A stretch of 27,496 nucleotides of DNA from Zygnema cylindricum (GCA_037447655.1 JBBHKE010002695.1:21867-49362); one strand, 5' to 3'; shown: positions 1 through 8,633, numbered from the stretch's first letter. Numbers and translations are program-made. Notes: generated by a model from the letters alone, not told the origin.

Positions 1-456
1 GAGAAAGAGAGGGAGAGAGGGATAGAGAGAGAAGGGGAGAGGGAGAGAGGGAGAAAGAGAGAGGGAGAAAGAGGGAGAGAGAAGAGAGGGATAGAGAGAG
101 AGGGGGAGAGAGACAAAGGGAGAGAGAAAGAGAGGGAGAGAGAGGCGGGATAGAGAGAGGGGGAGAAGAGGGGAAGAGAGAGATAGGGAGAGAGGGAGAG
201 AAAGAGAGAGGGAGAGAGAGAGGGAAGAGAGAGAGAGACAGAGAGAGGGACAGTGAGAGAGATACAGAGAGAGAGGGAGGGAGAGAGGGAGAGAGGGAGA
301 GGGAGAGAGGGAGAGAGAGAGATAGGGAGAGAGAGAGGGAGAGAAAGGGAGAGGGAGACAGAGAGAGACAGAGAAAGAGAGGGAGGAAGACCGAGACAGA
401 AGAGAGAGAGGGAGAGAGAGAGAGAGAGAAAAAAAAACAGAGAAAGAGTCAGATGA
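1..456. repeat. GA-rich microsatellite tract (left edge)
   Basis: Almost pure purine sequence on the + strand, built from GAGA and GGGAGA units with scattered ACAG interruptions. Open frames here encode only Arg/Glu-rich (or Leu/Ser-rich) low-complexity translations. It is imperfect rather than a clean dinucleotide run, so it is old or has been shuffled by slippage. If the PAS gene continues leftward, this tract lies in one of its introns. The window's right edge ends in the complementary type (TC on the + strand). Confidence 0.95.
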
Positions 457-674
457 CCAGATGATTTGACAGAATTCTGACTGTACCGAAAGGTACGGAG
501 AATAAGACAAAACATACGGAAAGGGAAAGGACAAATTGAGATAACGAATAATATAACAGGCTCCAGAATTCTAGATTTCGTTATTTCAAATAATAATAAT
601 AAAAATGATAACAAATAGTAACAGCTGGATTTCTAAAAAGGAGATAACTTCTATCAAAGCCTAATCTTCTAACA
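457..674. other. Unique spacer between GA tracts, no gene seen
   Basis: AT-rich sequence with a short ATAATAATAA-type stretch. I found no exon on the minus strand with matching splice signals that could continue the PAS gene after 1072. It is probably intronic. Confidence 0.5.
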
Positions 675-1066
675 GAGGTGGGGGAGGGAGGGAAGAGGGA
701 AACGGGAAAGGGAGCGTGAATATAGTGTCATGGAGAGGGAGGGCGAGGGGGAGGTGGGGAGAGAAGAAAGGGGAGAGAAAGAGAGGGAGAGAGAGAGAGC
801 GGGGGGGAGAGGAGAGGAAGAGGGAGAGAGATGAGGCAGAGAGACAGAGGGGAGAGAGACAAGAGAGAGAGAAAGAGGGCAGAGAGAGAGGGAGAAGAGA
901 GAAAGAGAGAGAGGGAGAGGGAGATAAAGAGAAAGAAACAGATTAAGACAGCAAGAGAGAGGGAGAGACATAGAGAGTGACAGTGAAGGTGAGAGAGAGA
1001 GTGAGAGAGGGACAGAGAGAGAGAGAAAGAGAGAGAGACACAGACAGAGATAGAGAGAGAGAGCAG
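675..1066. repeat. GA-rich microsatellite tract, intronic
   Basis: A second imperfect GA/GGGAGA tract on the + strand. It ends 5 bp before the splice donor of the 1072-1146 exon. On the transcribed (minus) strand the intron therefore begins GTAAGC and runs at once into CT-rich repeat. Open frames on both strands are low-complexity and non-coding. Confidence 0.9.
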
Positions 1067-1071
1067 CTTAC

Positions 1072-1146
1072 CGCTGAGAATTCAAACACCACTCGACATT
1101 TCTCCGCTGCGACAACGGTGTCCGTCACGTCCTGCACCAACCATAC
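1072..1146 (-). CDS. PAS-domain protein, exon 6 (end of PAS2)
   Basis: This 75-nt exon encodes 25 residues beginning VWLVQDVTDTVV, counted as residues 252-276 of the assembled protein. VWLVQDVTD is the typical last beta-strand plus DVT(D/E) signature that closes a PAS/PAC domain and leads into a linking helix (here AAEKCRVVFEF). On the minus strand the acceptor is GGCAG before GTATGG and the donor is GCG followed by GTAAGC. Phase is 0 on both sides, so it joins exon 5 (...EEGE) without a shift. A second AG 15 nt further in (TGCAG before GACGTG) would also keep phase but would remove the beta-strand, so the outer acceptor is preferred. The next exon was not found; the protein must continue because no stop follows. 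Confidence 0.75.
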
Positions 1147-1928
1147 CTGCCTCTCCCTCCACCCACCACATTGCTTCTCAACACTCTCTTTCTCTCCCTC
1201 CAGCCCTCACATTCTTTCTCAACACTCTTTTTCTCTCCCTCCACCCTCCGTCCCAACTTTCTCTATTCTTAACTCACATTCCCCCCCAAAAAAAAACCAC
1301 ACTAAATCATGTGAAACGATTTTCAAAAAATCCTCCCCCCTCTCCTCATCAAACTCATCAAATCCACACTAATTTAGCTTACCTCTCTCTCCTCTCCCTC
1401 CTTTCTCTCCTCCAATTAAATCCACACTAATTCATGTACAATTCTCCGAACGCCTCACCTCTCCCTTATTTAAATCCTTAAATCTTGTTTCAGACTAACA
1501 AGAAAGTTAACAAAAACAAAAGACAGAAAGGTAACAAAAAAGTCCTTTACCTCTCCTCCTCATGAGACCCATAAAATCTACACTAAATAACTTTTCCCCT
1601 CTTTCACTCCTTACCTATCCCTCCTCTATGAGTACGCACTCATATTCAAATCTCTTACCTCTCTCTGCTTCCTCTCCTCACTCCTCTCCTCTCTCCTCTC
1701 TCTCTCTCCTCGCTCTCCTCTCTTTCCTCTCTCTCCTCTCTTTCCTCTTTACTCTCTCCTCGCGACTCTCTCTCCTCTTTCTCCTCTCTCCCCTCTCTCC
1801 CCTCTCTCTCCCCTCTCTCCTCTCTCTCCTCTCTCTCCTCTCTCTCCTCTCCTCTCTCCTTTCTCTAAAGAACTAAAAAACTACTGAAAATCTACAATAA
1901 GAAAAAAAAAAAAATCTCCTTCTCTCAC
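1147..1928. repeat. Intron 5 with CT-rich tracts
   Basis: Intron between exons 5 and 6 (782 bp). It is pyrimidine-rich on the + strand, with TCTCTCC units at about 1150-1260 and a dense CTCTCTCCT tract at about 1650-1866. Short repeated phrases of the form AAATCC(A)CACTAA occur at about 1360, 1420 and 1570. No exon was recognised inside. Confidence 0.7.
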
Positions 1929-2231
1929 CTCTCCCTCCTCGTGTCCGTACGCACTCATCTCCAACTCGCAGGAACTCCCGTCCCTCCTCACTCCCCCCAG
2001 CCTCATCACCTTCCCTCTCTCCGCCCCCCTCAGCCTCGCCAGGTCAGCGCCGTTCGTCCCCACTCTCTCCACCCATCTGCTGACGTCAGCAATTTCGGCT
2101 CCTTTGAAACCGACAATATTCTCCAGTTTTCGGTTCGCAAAAAGACGACCGTCGGGCAAAACTTGCGCCACTCCGACGGGAATGTGCCACATCATTTTTT
2201 CGAGGCGCCGGACCCATTCGGATAACCGGTC
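1929..2231 (-). CDS. PAS-domain protein, exon 5 (helix plus PAS2)
   Basis: This 303-nt exon encodes 101 residues (151-251). It opens with an amphipathic helix (DRLSEWVRRLEKMM) of the kind that links tandem PAS domains. PAS2 follows: HIPVGVAQVLPDGRLFANRK gives the first two beta-strands with the DG turn, NIVGFKGAEI is the helix entry, and RRDGSSCELEMSAYG is the late beta-hairpin in which the RRDG turn is typical. The exon ends at EEGE, and exon 6 supplies the last strand. The acceptor is TTTTTGCAG before GACCGG and the donor is GAGAG followed by GTGAGAG; both phases are 0. PAS domains sense small ligands or redox state, or mediate protein contacts, often in sensor kinases. No histidine-kinase or output domain is visible, so that role is inference. 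Confidence 0.85.
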
Positions 2232-3397
2232 CTGCAAAAATAAAAATAAAAAAGAAAAGGAAAAAGTAAAATATGGGTATGTTTGGGATTGTTTTGGTGT
2301 GGAATGGGTTTTTTTTTTTAAATAAAAATATGCGGTTTTTTTTTATTTTTTGGGATATTATGGGGTCTTTTTGGTGGGATTTTGGAGATTTTCTTATTTA
2401 GTGCCGCATCAGTTTTTCAAGACACACACACATATATATATATATTATGGTTTTTTTCTTGTGAGATTCACCACTAAAAATTCAACAACATTTTTTTTTC
2501 TAATGATCCTTTTCCGTGGGTGCCCGAGGGTCTTCCAGAAGATTTTTGAGGTGTTTTTTTCTAGTTTCTTACCAAAAAAAATAAAAAAACATAAAAAAAA
2601 CAAACAAAAAGAAAAACCACCACGTGCTTCCGATTTTGCCTTGACATCTGTCACAAGCCAGTAGGTGTCCCCCCATATCACAAGTGACGAAAAAAAAAAT
2701 ACAAAAAAAACAAAAAAAAACCACCTTGTGTGTCCGATTGGCCGTGACATCTGTCACAAGCCATAAGGTGTCCCCCCCTATCACAAGTGAGGACAAAAAT
2801 TGGACCCACAGAGGCTTCCCATTGGCCCGTTTCCACCTCCACTCGCGTGACGTCACACCCCCCGCACCCGTCAGACGACACTCCTCGTAGGCCGCCTAAA
2901 AAAAATATATATATAATAATAATAATTAGAGAAAAAAAATACTTAAAAGAAAAGATGGTAAAAAAAAAAAAAAATGAGTACAAGATGTCACGCCATCCGC
3001 CACGGGTTTTTTTTCTTTTTTTTTTCTTTTAAGAGTTACTGACTTCTCGTAAGCCGTTAAATAATAATAATAATAACAATTATTATAATAATAATTATAA
3101 TAAAAACAATAAATATATAGAAATAATTTTAAAAAAAGGAAACAAAAACAGGCTTTGGCTTTTGCTATTATTTGTTTTGTTTTGTTTATCTTTCGCTTTG
3201 GGTTTTCTTTGTGAACTTCAAAAAAAGTGTGGACAAAAAAGAGAAATACCTTATTCATAACTAACTTTTATTCAAAAATAGTGAGGATAAAAAAGAAGAA
3301 TCCGATAACACTCATAACCACTTACCTTCAGATATGAATATCATATTCATAATTCAAAAATAGTGTGGATAAAAAAAGATAAAAGATAATATTTTAC
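2232..3397. other. Intron 4 of the PAS gene, AT-rich with homopolymers
   Basis: This 1166-bp intron lies between exons 4 and 5. It holds poly-T and poly-A runs, AT-rich ATAATAATA stretches (about 2905-2925 and 3060-3120), a tandem duplication (2619-2792) and a CRE-like palindrome GTGACGTCAC near 2848. PAS1 seems to lack its last three beta-strands, so an unrecognised exon here is possible, although exons 4 and 5 already join in phase 0. Confidence 0.55.
2619..2792. repeat. Tandem duplication, two units of about 72 bp
   Basis: Two similar units, 2619-2689 and 2721-2792, are separated by an A-rich linker. Each contains TGACATCTGTCACAAGCCA, then AGGTGTCCCCCC and TATCACAAGTGA. The linker is poly-A with single interruptions. 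Read on the minus strand, both units encode a CDxGGHLxACDRC-like string. This is most likely a by-product of the duplicated DNA, because the frames run straight into translated poly-T. Confidence 0.8.
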
Positions 3398-3494
3398 CTG
3401 AAAGTCCCATTTTTGATAGTCGTCCACAAAATTGCAAATCCATTGATCCGCCAGCTGGCGCTCCGAATAGCCCATCAGCTGACACGTGGCATCA
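3398..3494 (-). CDS. PAS-domain protein, exon 4 (PAS1 core)
   Basis: This 97-nt exon contributes the third base of Ser118 and residues 119-150. It begins DATCQLMGYSERQLADQWIC. With exon 3 the junction reads RIRTC-S-DATCQLMGY, which matches the common PAS pattern (R-I-x-x-x-N-x-A-x-x-x-L-x-G-Y) position by position. The acceptor is AGGTTCAG before TGATGCC and the donor is TTTCAG followed by GTAAAA. An alternative acceptor 6 nt upstream (GTGGAG before GTTCAG) keeps the frame but adds two residues that break the PAS spacing. The exon continues NFVDDYQKWDFQ, where VDD occupies the place of the usual HPDD. Confidence 0.8.
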
Positions 3495-3507
3495 CTGAAC
3501 CTCCACA

Positions 3508-3840
3508 AAAAAAGACAAACTAGTTAGGATCCGCAGAAAATAACAAATTAGTGATGATCCACCAGAAAAGGACCAATTAGTGAGGATCCACAGAAAAGGA
3601 CAAATTAGTGATGACCCACCAGAAAACGACAAATTAATGGGGATCCACGGAAAAAGACAAACTAGTTAGGATCCATGGAAAAAGACAAACTAGTGAGGAT
3701 ATACCGAAAAGGGCAAATTAGTGAAGATCCACAGAAAAGGGCAAATTAGTGAAGATCCACAGAAAAGGGCGAACCAGATAGGATCCGCAGAAAAAAACGA
3801 GGATCCACGGAAAAAGACAAATTAGTTAGGAAGACAAATT
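3508..3840. repeat. Minisatellite with a unit of about 30 bp, intron 3
   Basis: About ten imperfect copies of a unit that reads roughly GACAAATTAGTGAGGATCCA followed by CAGAAAAG. Copies vary between GGATCCACAG, GATCCACCAG and GGATCCATGG forms. The array decays after 3840 into shorter ACAAATTAGT fragments up to about 3900. It starts within 15 bp of the exon 4 acceptor on the minus strand. Confidence 0.9.
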
Positions 3841-3983
3841 AAAAAACTAGTTGTATGACAAATTAGTTAATGAAACAAATTAGTGAATAAGGCAAATTAC
3901 TTAATGAGACAAAAAGGAAAAAAGTTTGAAAACGCAATCGGAAGTTTACTTTCGATGGGTAAACCATCAACAGAGGAAGGTCG

Positions 3984-4080
3984 GACGGGAGAGGGAGAGG
4001 GAGAGGGGAGAGAGAGAGAGAGGGCCAGAGGGGAACAGAGGGAGGGAGGAGGGATGGAGGGAGAGAGGGAGGAAAAAATG
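3984..4080. repeat. Short GA-rich tract
   Basis: Purine-rich GGGAGAGGGAGA-type microsatellite in intron 3. The flanks are AT-rich with no exon signals. Overlapping open frames here encode only Arg/Glu/Gly low complexity. Confidence 0.9.
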
Positions 4081-4337
4081 TTTGAATGGAAACACTTTTG
4101 ACAACCATTAAGGGACGGAGATGAACAATTATACAGACTAAAAACATGACAGGAGGTCAAATAACAACAAAAAAAATTAAAAAACAACAAAAAAATAACA
4201 AAAAAACTGGCAAGGAGTAGAACTGCATTAGTACTAAAAACTCAACCGAAAACTTAAAACACGATAGAAAAATTGGGCCCGTGGCCCTGGTTTGAAAATA
4301 AAAGCTATTCTACACTAATTGTCAGAACTACAGTACC

Positions 4338-4407
4338 TCCGAGAGAGAGAGAGAGAGGGAGAGAGTGAGGGAGTGAGGGAGTGAGGGAGAGAGTGAGAGA
4401 GAGAGGA
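4338..4407. repeat. Short GA / GAGGGAGT tract
   Basis: A run of GA dinucleotides followed by four GTGAGGGA units and more GA, in intron 3. From 4408 to 4820 I see only AT-rich sequence without recognisable features, including TATATACATATATATG near 4490-4515. Confidence 0.85.
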
Positions 4408-4822
4408 TTAATTATGGTGCGTGTCTCAAACGACGACTTCAACATGCAAATTCTCCATCAATTATCGAAAAGCGAAGGTAAAATCTATAATATATACATA
4501 TTTATATACATATATATATGCATATGTTTATATTATGGTATTTCGCTGAGTTTCAATAATGTAAATACCATAAGAAATGATTGTAAAAAAACAAATACAA
4601 TTAAAATGTTAGGAGTTACATATTTTGCGTTGAGATGATTGGTGAGTTTCAAAAACTGGTGTAACTTTTAAAAAAATAGGCATAAACATTGAAACAATTG
4701 TTTAAATGATCATAATTTATGGTAGACCGTTTAAACCCAATACGTTTTTAAAGCAGTTAAATACACGCATATTATCAGGAAAAGCACCAGAGTGTTTCCA
4801 CTTTTCCTACACAAAAAGGGAA

Positions 4823-4999
4823 AAAAGCTCAAAATCCACAATGATTACGGTATATGTTATCTGACAGAAGAGCTCAAAATCCACAATAATTATGGTATAT
4901 ATTATCCGAAAAGAAAATTTCAAAATCCACAATAAACATGATACATGTTATCGGGAAGAAAAGTTCAAAATCCACAATAATTACGGCATATATGTTGAC
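4823..4999. repeat. Four tandem repeats of 55-58 bp ending at a splice donor
   Basis: Four imperfect units each carry (T)CAAAATCCACAAT followed by GATTACGGTATATGTTAT or close variants, at about 4827, 4873, 4919 and 4965. The last unit runs directly into the exon 3 donor (+ strand TATATGTTGACCTGCATG). The first 180 nt of intron 3, as transcribed, is therefore tandem repeat. Confidence 0.85.
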
Positions 5000-5140
5000 C
5001 TGCATGTGCGGATTCTTTGTCGACTGTCGATGAGAATGGTTCCGATATTGGCTCGATGGAGAAGCTCGCGTTCTAAGGAGCCATTGGGAGGCTCCCAGTT
5101 GGCAGGAACACGAAAGCACAAGGCCGAGGACAAGGGAGGA
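5000..5140 (-). CDS. PAS-domain protein, exon 3 (start of PAS1)
   Basis: This 141-nt exon supplies the last base of Val71, residues 72-117, and two bases of Ser118. It encodes a linker (PPLSSALCFRVPANWEPPNG), then SLERELLHRANIGTILIDSR, the opening helix and first beta-strand of a PAS domain, then QRIRTC. The acceptor is TTGTTACAG before TCCTCCC. The donor is TGCAG followed by GTCAAC, a weak but legal GT site. The entry phase (one base) and exit phase (two bases) match exons 2 and 4 exactly. The other frame is also open across this stretch but has no domain sense. Residue numbers follow from the chosen start at 6944. Confidence 0.8.
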
Positions 5141-5202
5141 CTGTAACAAAGCAACAAACAAAACAGGGAGCATTAGAATTATACTAGAACTAGAGGAAAT
5201 TG

Positions 5203-5960
5203 AACATTGGACATTGACTTTGGACATTGGACATTGGCCATTGGACATTTCACATTGAGCATTGGACATTGGACCTTGGCCATTGACTTTGGACCTTGAA
5301 CCCTGAACCATAGGTTTAATGTGTGAAAAGAATTGGAAATGCAACATATTGTTCTCCCGTACATTACGGGGACTATACGCAAAATATCCATGTACTATAC
5401 AGGGTAACAATACACAGCGTTCCAATTGGTTTCGCACATCAAACCTATGTTCTGGATCTAAAAATCAGACCTCAAACATCAGACATTGGACATCGCACAG
5501 TGGACATTGGACACTAGATATTGCACATTGGGCATTGGACACTAACATTGTATATTGGAAAATTGAAAAATCGAATATTGGACATACGACATTTGTCTTT
5601 GAGGAACATTGGACATTGGTCATTTCAGATTGAACATTGGACCTAACATTGGACTTTGACTTTGGACTTTGGACCTAACACATCGATAATTCGGACATCA
5701 TTCACTGAGAGTGAATTTTGGCCATTGTACATTGGACATTGGAAAATAAACATTGGACATCGGACATTATACACTAAACATTGGACACTATCATTGGAAA
5801 TTGGAAATATGGGACACTAAACATTGGACATTGGAAATTGAACATTGAGCACTAACATTAGACATTGGACATCGAACATCAAATATTGGGCACTAACATT
5901 GGACATCGGACATAGAAAATTAGACATTGGACATTGAACATTGAATTTTACACTTGCGGC
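5203..5960. repeat. Degenerate ACATTGG minisatellite, intron 2
   Basis: Dozens of irregular copies of (G)ACATTGG, with variants such as ACCTTGG, ACTTTGG, ACATCGG and GAACATTG. They are spaced about 7-14 bp apart, on the + strand only. The array is split by a fold-back segment at 5296-5456. Open frames read as repeated short His/Trp/Leu strings and are not coding. From 5961 to 6347 the sequence is A-rich then C/T-rich with no recognised feature beyond the exon 2 donor. Confidence 0.9.
5296..5456. repeat. Fold-back sequence inside the minisatellite
   Basis: An imperfect inverted repeat with arms of roughly 60-70 bp. The left arm begins GAACCATAGGTTTAATGTGTG and the right arm ends CACATCAAACCTATGTTCTGG. 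Inner parts also pair (CAACATATTGTT with AACAATACACAG). It interrupts the ACATTGG array and shares no unit with it, so it looks inserted, like a small MITE. No clear target-site duplication was found. Confidence 0.6.
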
Positions 5961-6347
5961 AACATCCAAATTTGACATTCAACACCGACACCTATTGTTA
6001 ATTTTACGCTTACAATAAGTCAATAACACAAAAAAAAACAAATGTCGTTATCTCGACCTTCAAACATTGAATGCAAGAAATGGGAATCGCGACACATAAA
6101 AAAAAACAAAAGACTTATACATGAAACACAACAAAAAAAAAGGAAAAAACATATCAACCATATACACACAAACTTTCCCATCACACACATTTCATATCCG
6201 TACAAAATTGTACTTTTTATACGATTTATTATGCTCCCCATAAACCCAAATTTCTCTCCTTCTCCCCCCCAAAAAAAAATCTCTCCCTCTCCCCCTCCAT
6301 TTGACATTTCCCTCAAAATTGGGTCATCCACACTAATTTTCACTCAC

Positions 6348-6514
6348 ACAGTTGCTTTGTCCAAATTAGCTTTCCCTCTCCATGCTCCGTTCCGTTCCGT
6401 TGCAGCTTCCGTTTTCTTTTCCGTCCCCGTTCCCGTTTCCGTTTCAGTTTTAGTTTTAGTAACCACTTTGTCGTTTTCTGTTTCTTTTTCCGTTGAAACT
6501 CCGTTTCCGTTTAC
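6348..6514 (-). CDS. PAS-domain protein, exon 2 (low-complexity N-terminal part)
   Basis: This 167-nt exon encodes residues 16-70 and two bases of Val71. It starts VNGNGVSTEKETEND and continues through a Thr/Glu/Lys-rich stretch (TKTKTETETGTGTEKKTE) to RNGAWRGKANLDKAT. The coding DNA is built from ACGGAA-like hexamers, so the stretch probably grew by repeat expansion and is likely a disordered linker. The acceptor is a long pyrimidine tract ending TTTCAG before GTAAAC, and the donor is ACTGT followed by GTGAGT, a near-consensus site. Phases agree with exons 1 (0) and 3 (2). No conserved domain is visible, so support is splice signals and phase only. Confidence 0.65.
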
Positions 6515-6656
6515 CTGAAACGAAAAAAAAAATAGAAAATAATAATTAACAAAACGACAAAAAAAAAGTTTTTTCCGAAGATATTCCGTACAGATTTCCA
6601 TAATTATCCCCTTTTAGAAACCCAAAATTCGAATTATTAAGAAAAAAAAAAAAAAA

Positions 6657-6699
6657 GGGGGGGAGGAGGAGGGAAGGGAAGGGAAGGGAAGGGAAGGGG
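6657..6699 (+). repeat. GGGAA repeat, potential G-quadruplex
   Basis: A run of G followed by GGA GGA and five GGGAA units, giving at least six G3 runs with two-base AA loops on the + strand. It lies in intron 1, on the template strand for the PAS gene. The motif fits the standard intramolecular quadruplex pattern; folding is inferred. Confidence 0.85.
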
Positions 6700-6899
6700 T
6701 CAGAAAACGACAAATTTTCAAAATTGATAATATGACATCCTCGAGCTTGAAAAAAAAAATCCGGAAAAGACAAAACCTCTGATTCGAATTTTCTCAAACG
6801 ACAAAATTGCAGCAAAAAGGCAGCTTTCATAACCACCCAAAAAAAAAAAGGTTCCCTTGACCCAACCCTAAAACGGAGAGCTCCCATTGGCCCGCTCAC

Positions 6900-6944
6900 A
6901 CAAGTGGCTGCTCCAATAAAGTCCAAATTCAGAGTCGTATCCAT
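6900..6944 (-). CDS. PAS-domain protein, exon 1 with proposed start codon
   Basis: The 45 coding nt encode MDTTLNLDFIGAATC. The ATG sits in GCCATGG, a very good eukaryotic initiation context. The exon ends TTGT before GTGAGC, a strong donor, in phase 0, matching exon 2. The frame is also open upstream for some distance, but that part is translated CGTACGAC-type repeat and poly-T, so this ATG is preferred. Downstream of the donor the intron begins in GGGCCAATGGGAGC. The exon is short and has no domain, so it is the least certain part of the model. Confidence 0.5.
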
Positions 6945-7115
6945 GGCGTCCGTACGTCGCACGGCGTCGTACGGAGTCGCAGAGTGTCGTACGCTTTCGC
7001 TGAGTCGTCGCGTCAGTGTCGCCGAAAAAGAAAAACCAAAAAACAAAAAAAAAAAAAAACAAAAAACAAAAAAAAAGGCGTCGTCGCACGGTGTCACACG
7101 GAGTCGCAGAACTTT
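6945..7115 (-). promoter_or_regulatory. Candidate 5' UTR / promoter of the PAS gene
   Basis: Read on the minus strand, upstream of the proposed ATG there are two related blocks rich in CTCTGCGACTCCGT and GACGCCGTGCGACG, at about 6950-7005 and 7078-7108. They are separated by a T-rich tract (about 7030-7075). No clear TATA box was found. Calling it a promoter is inference from its position before a Kozak-like ATG. Confidence 0.35.
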
Positions 7116-7283
7116 TTAAAGGGGAGAAATTCGAAAACGACAAAAAATCTGGCGTCGATGACCATCCGAGTGAAACCGAATCACCGTGGGATAACATCCG
7201 TACACAATCTGTACATAAACGTACGGATTCATTTGGTTCACATCCCGTACAATTCGTACAATTCGCTCAAGAGCATGCAGGAA

Positions 7284-7505
7284 CTGCTTCATATTTTTGG
7301 CGAGCGTCGGATTCTTTCTTGGTTGGTCCGCAAAAGATATTCGTACGTCTACGTGACGATACGTAAATGAAATCCGGACGTACACGTGTCATTCTAAACA
7401 GAAATTTTGCTGCTTTATATTTTGGCGAGCGTCGGAATCTTTCTTGGTTGGTCCGCCTGTTCTCAGTGAATTTAATGCAAAAGACATTCGTACGTCTACG
7501 TGACG
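7284..7505. repeat. Direct repeat with GGCGAGCGTCGG core
   Basis: Copy 1 (7284-7358) and copy 2 (7410-7505) share TTTGGCGAGCGTCGGA, then TCTTTCTTGGTTGGTCCGC and, further on, ATTCGTACGTCTACGTGACG. Copy 2 carries about 20 extra bases between the two shared parts. A third short piece (GTACATCTACGTGAC) occurs near 7540. The neighbourhood 7130-7800 is rich in CGTAC but has no convincing exon. It is probably a remnant of a mobile element. Confidence 0.65.
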
Positions 7506-7819
7506 TTTATGCAGATGAATACCGTACATCATGTAATTCCGTACATCTACGTGACCTTATTGGACAGATATTTTGTGTCTTTTCTTTCGAATCAAGGACT
7601 GGAATGTTCTGAGTCGTACAGAATCTATAATCTTAGGTACGGAAACTGCAATATATTCAGCCCGCGGACTTTTCGAGAGAGGGAACCGGAGTCTACAACG
7701 ACCTATGTGTACGAATTTGGGCGGGATTGCACTGTCCTGTATTGTACAGTAAACCATTTAACCCTATTAGCGTTGAATTTAACAAATAAGGATACAACGC
7801 TGTACGGTACGGTACGGAA

Positions 7820-8363
7820 CACCGCCAATCGCTATTAGCGTAGAAGTTTCTTTATAATTACCGTGGTTTACGCTAATTAAGAATTTGAAAATTTTGAAAA
7901 AAAACATACATTCTAATTGTTAAATAATTCTAATTTGAGTCTTAGAAAAAAAAAAATGTCGGTCGCAAATATGCTAACACTAATATAGGTACTTAAACAA
8001 AATCTGACAAATCGTACAAAGAATCGTACGTTCACACAGTCGAAACGCGGTTGTTGGACGAATATGTGCGACCGTAATATTTGACAGGATTTCATCCCCT
8101 TTTTAGAGCGCATATTCTCAATAATCCGCGGTTACTAAAACTCATTAAATATACTTTTTCCCTTAAAAGGTACATTTTTGTACGGTATGACACAACCGTA
8201 CACCACACTATTTAAAGACAACCTACTTTCATTTTGTGAGGTACTTGGAACATAACCCTAAATGGCGTACAGAAAAAAATAGAATAAGCTACGCTATTGG
8301 AAATAAAAAATAAAAAAAGCGGGACGGAATTAGCGTACACTACTCTAATAGCGATTGGCGGTG
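7820..8363. mobile_element. C1, Tc1/mariner-type MITE (544 bp)
   Basis: Terminal inverted repeats CACCGCCAATCGCTATTAG (left) and CTAATAGCGATTGGCGGTG (right) are perfect over 19 bp. The right flank is TA and the left flank AA, so one copy of the TA target duplication has probably mutated. The interior is AT-rich with no transposase. It contains internal phrases found in other C copies, such as GACAAATCGTAC and ACCACACTATT. The family has six copies in the window. Confidence 0.85.
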
Positions 8364-8414
8364 TAGTATATTGAGAAAAGGTTGGAATATGTTTCGCTGT
8401 CGGGAGGTACAGTA

Positions 8415-8631
8415 GACCGTGTATCTCTATTAGCGTTCATGTTTTTTTCGCCACATAGAACATATTTTCTCCGTACACACATGTCGGAATTTCAATCTGA
8501 CGGTTGCGATTGAAAGTTAAGATTTTCAGGTTCCAATTGGCGGTTTCAAATTGAAAATCCGACAAGTGTGTACGGAGAAAATATGTTTTAAGTGGCGAAA
8601 AAATTATTAACACTAATAGCGATACACGGTG
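8415..8631. mobile_element. D1, fold-back MITE (217 bp)
   Basis: The ends are (G/C)ACCGTGTATC(T/G)CTATTAG, with TA on both sides. Nearly the whole element is an inverted repeat: CGCCACATAGAACATATTTT and TCTCCGTACACAC on the left mirror GTGTGTACGGAGAAAATATG and GTGGCG on the right, leaving a short centre. A transcript would fold into a long hairpin. The terminal bases resemble those of family C. Confidence 0.85.
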
Positions 8632-8633
8632 TA

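Noticed and set aside
2605-2860. Minus-strand frames with CDRGGHLMACDRC and CDMGGHLLACDRC, resembling a PHD-finger core
   Set aside because: The two strings come from two copies of a DNA duplication in different frames, each running into translated poly-T. There are no further zinc ligands and no splice-supported exon. Chance resemblance is more likely.
3508-3840. CRISPR-like array of 30-bp repeats
   Set aside because: The units are contiguous and diverged, without unique spacers. They lie in an intron of a eukaryotic gene, so this is a minisatellite.
6546-7097. 183-codon minus-strand open frame over exon 1
   Set aside because: Most of it is translated poly-T, GGGAA repeat and CGTACGAC repeats. 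Only 45 nt with a good ATG context and donor were kept as exon 1.
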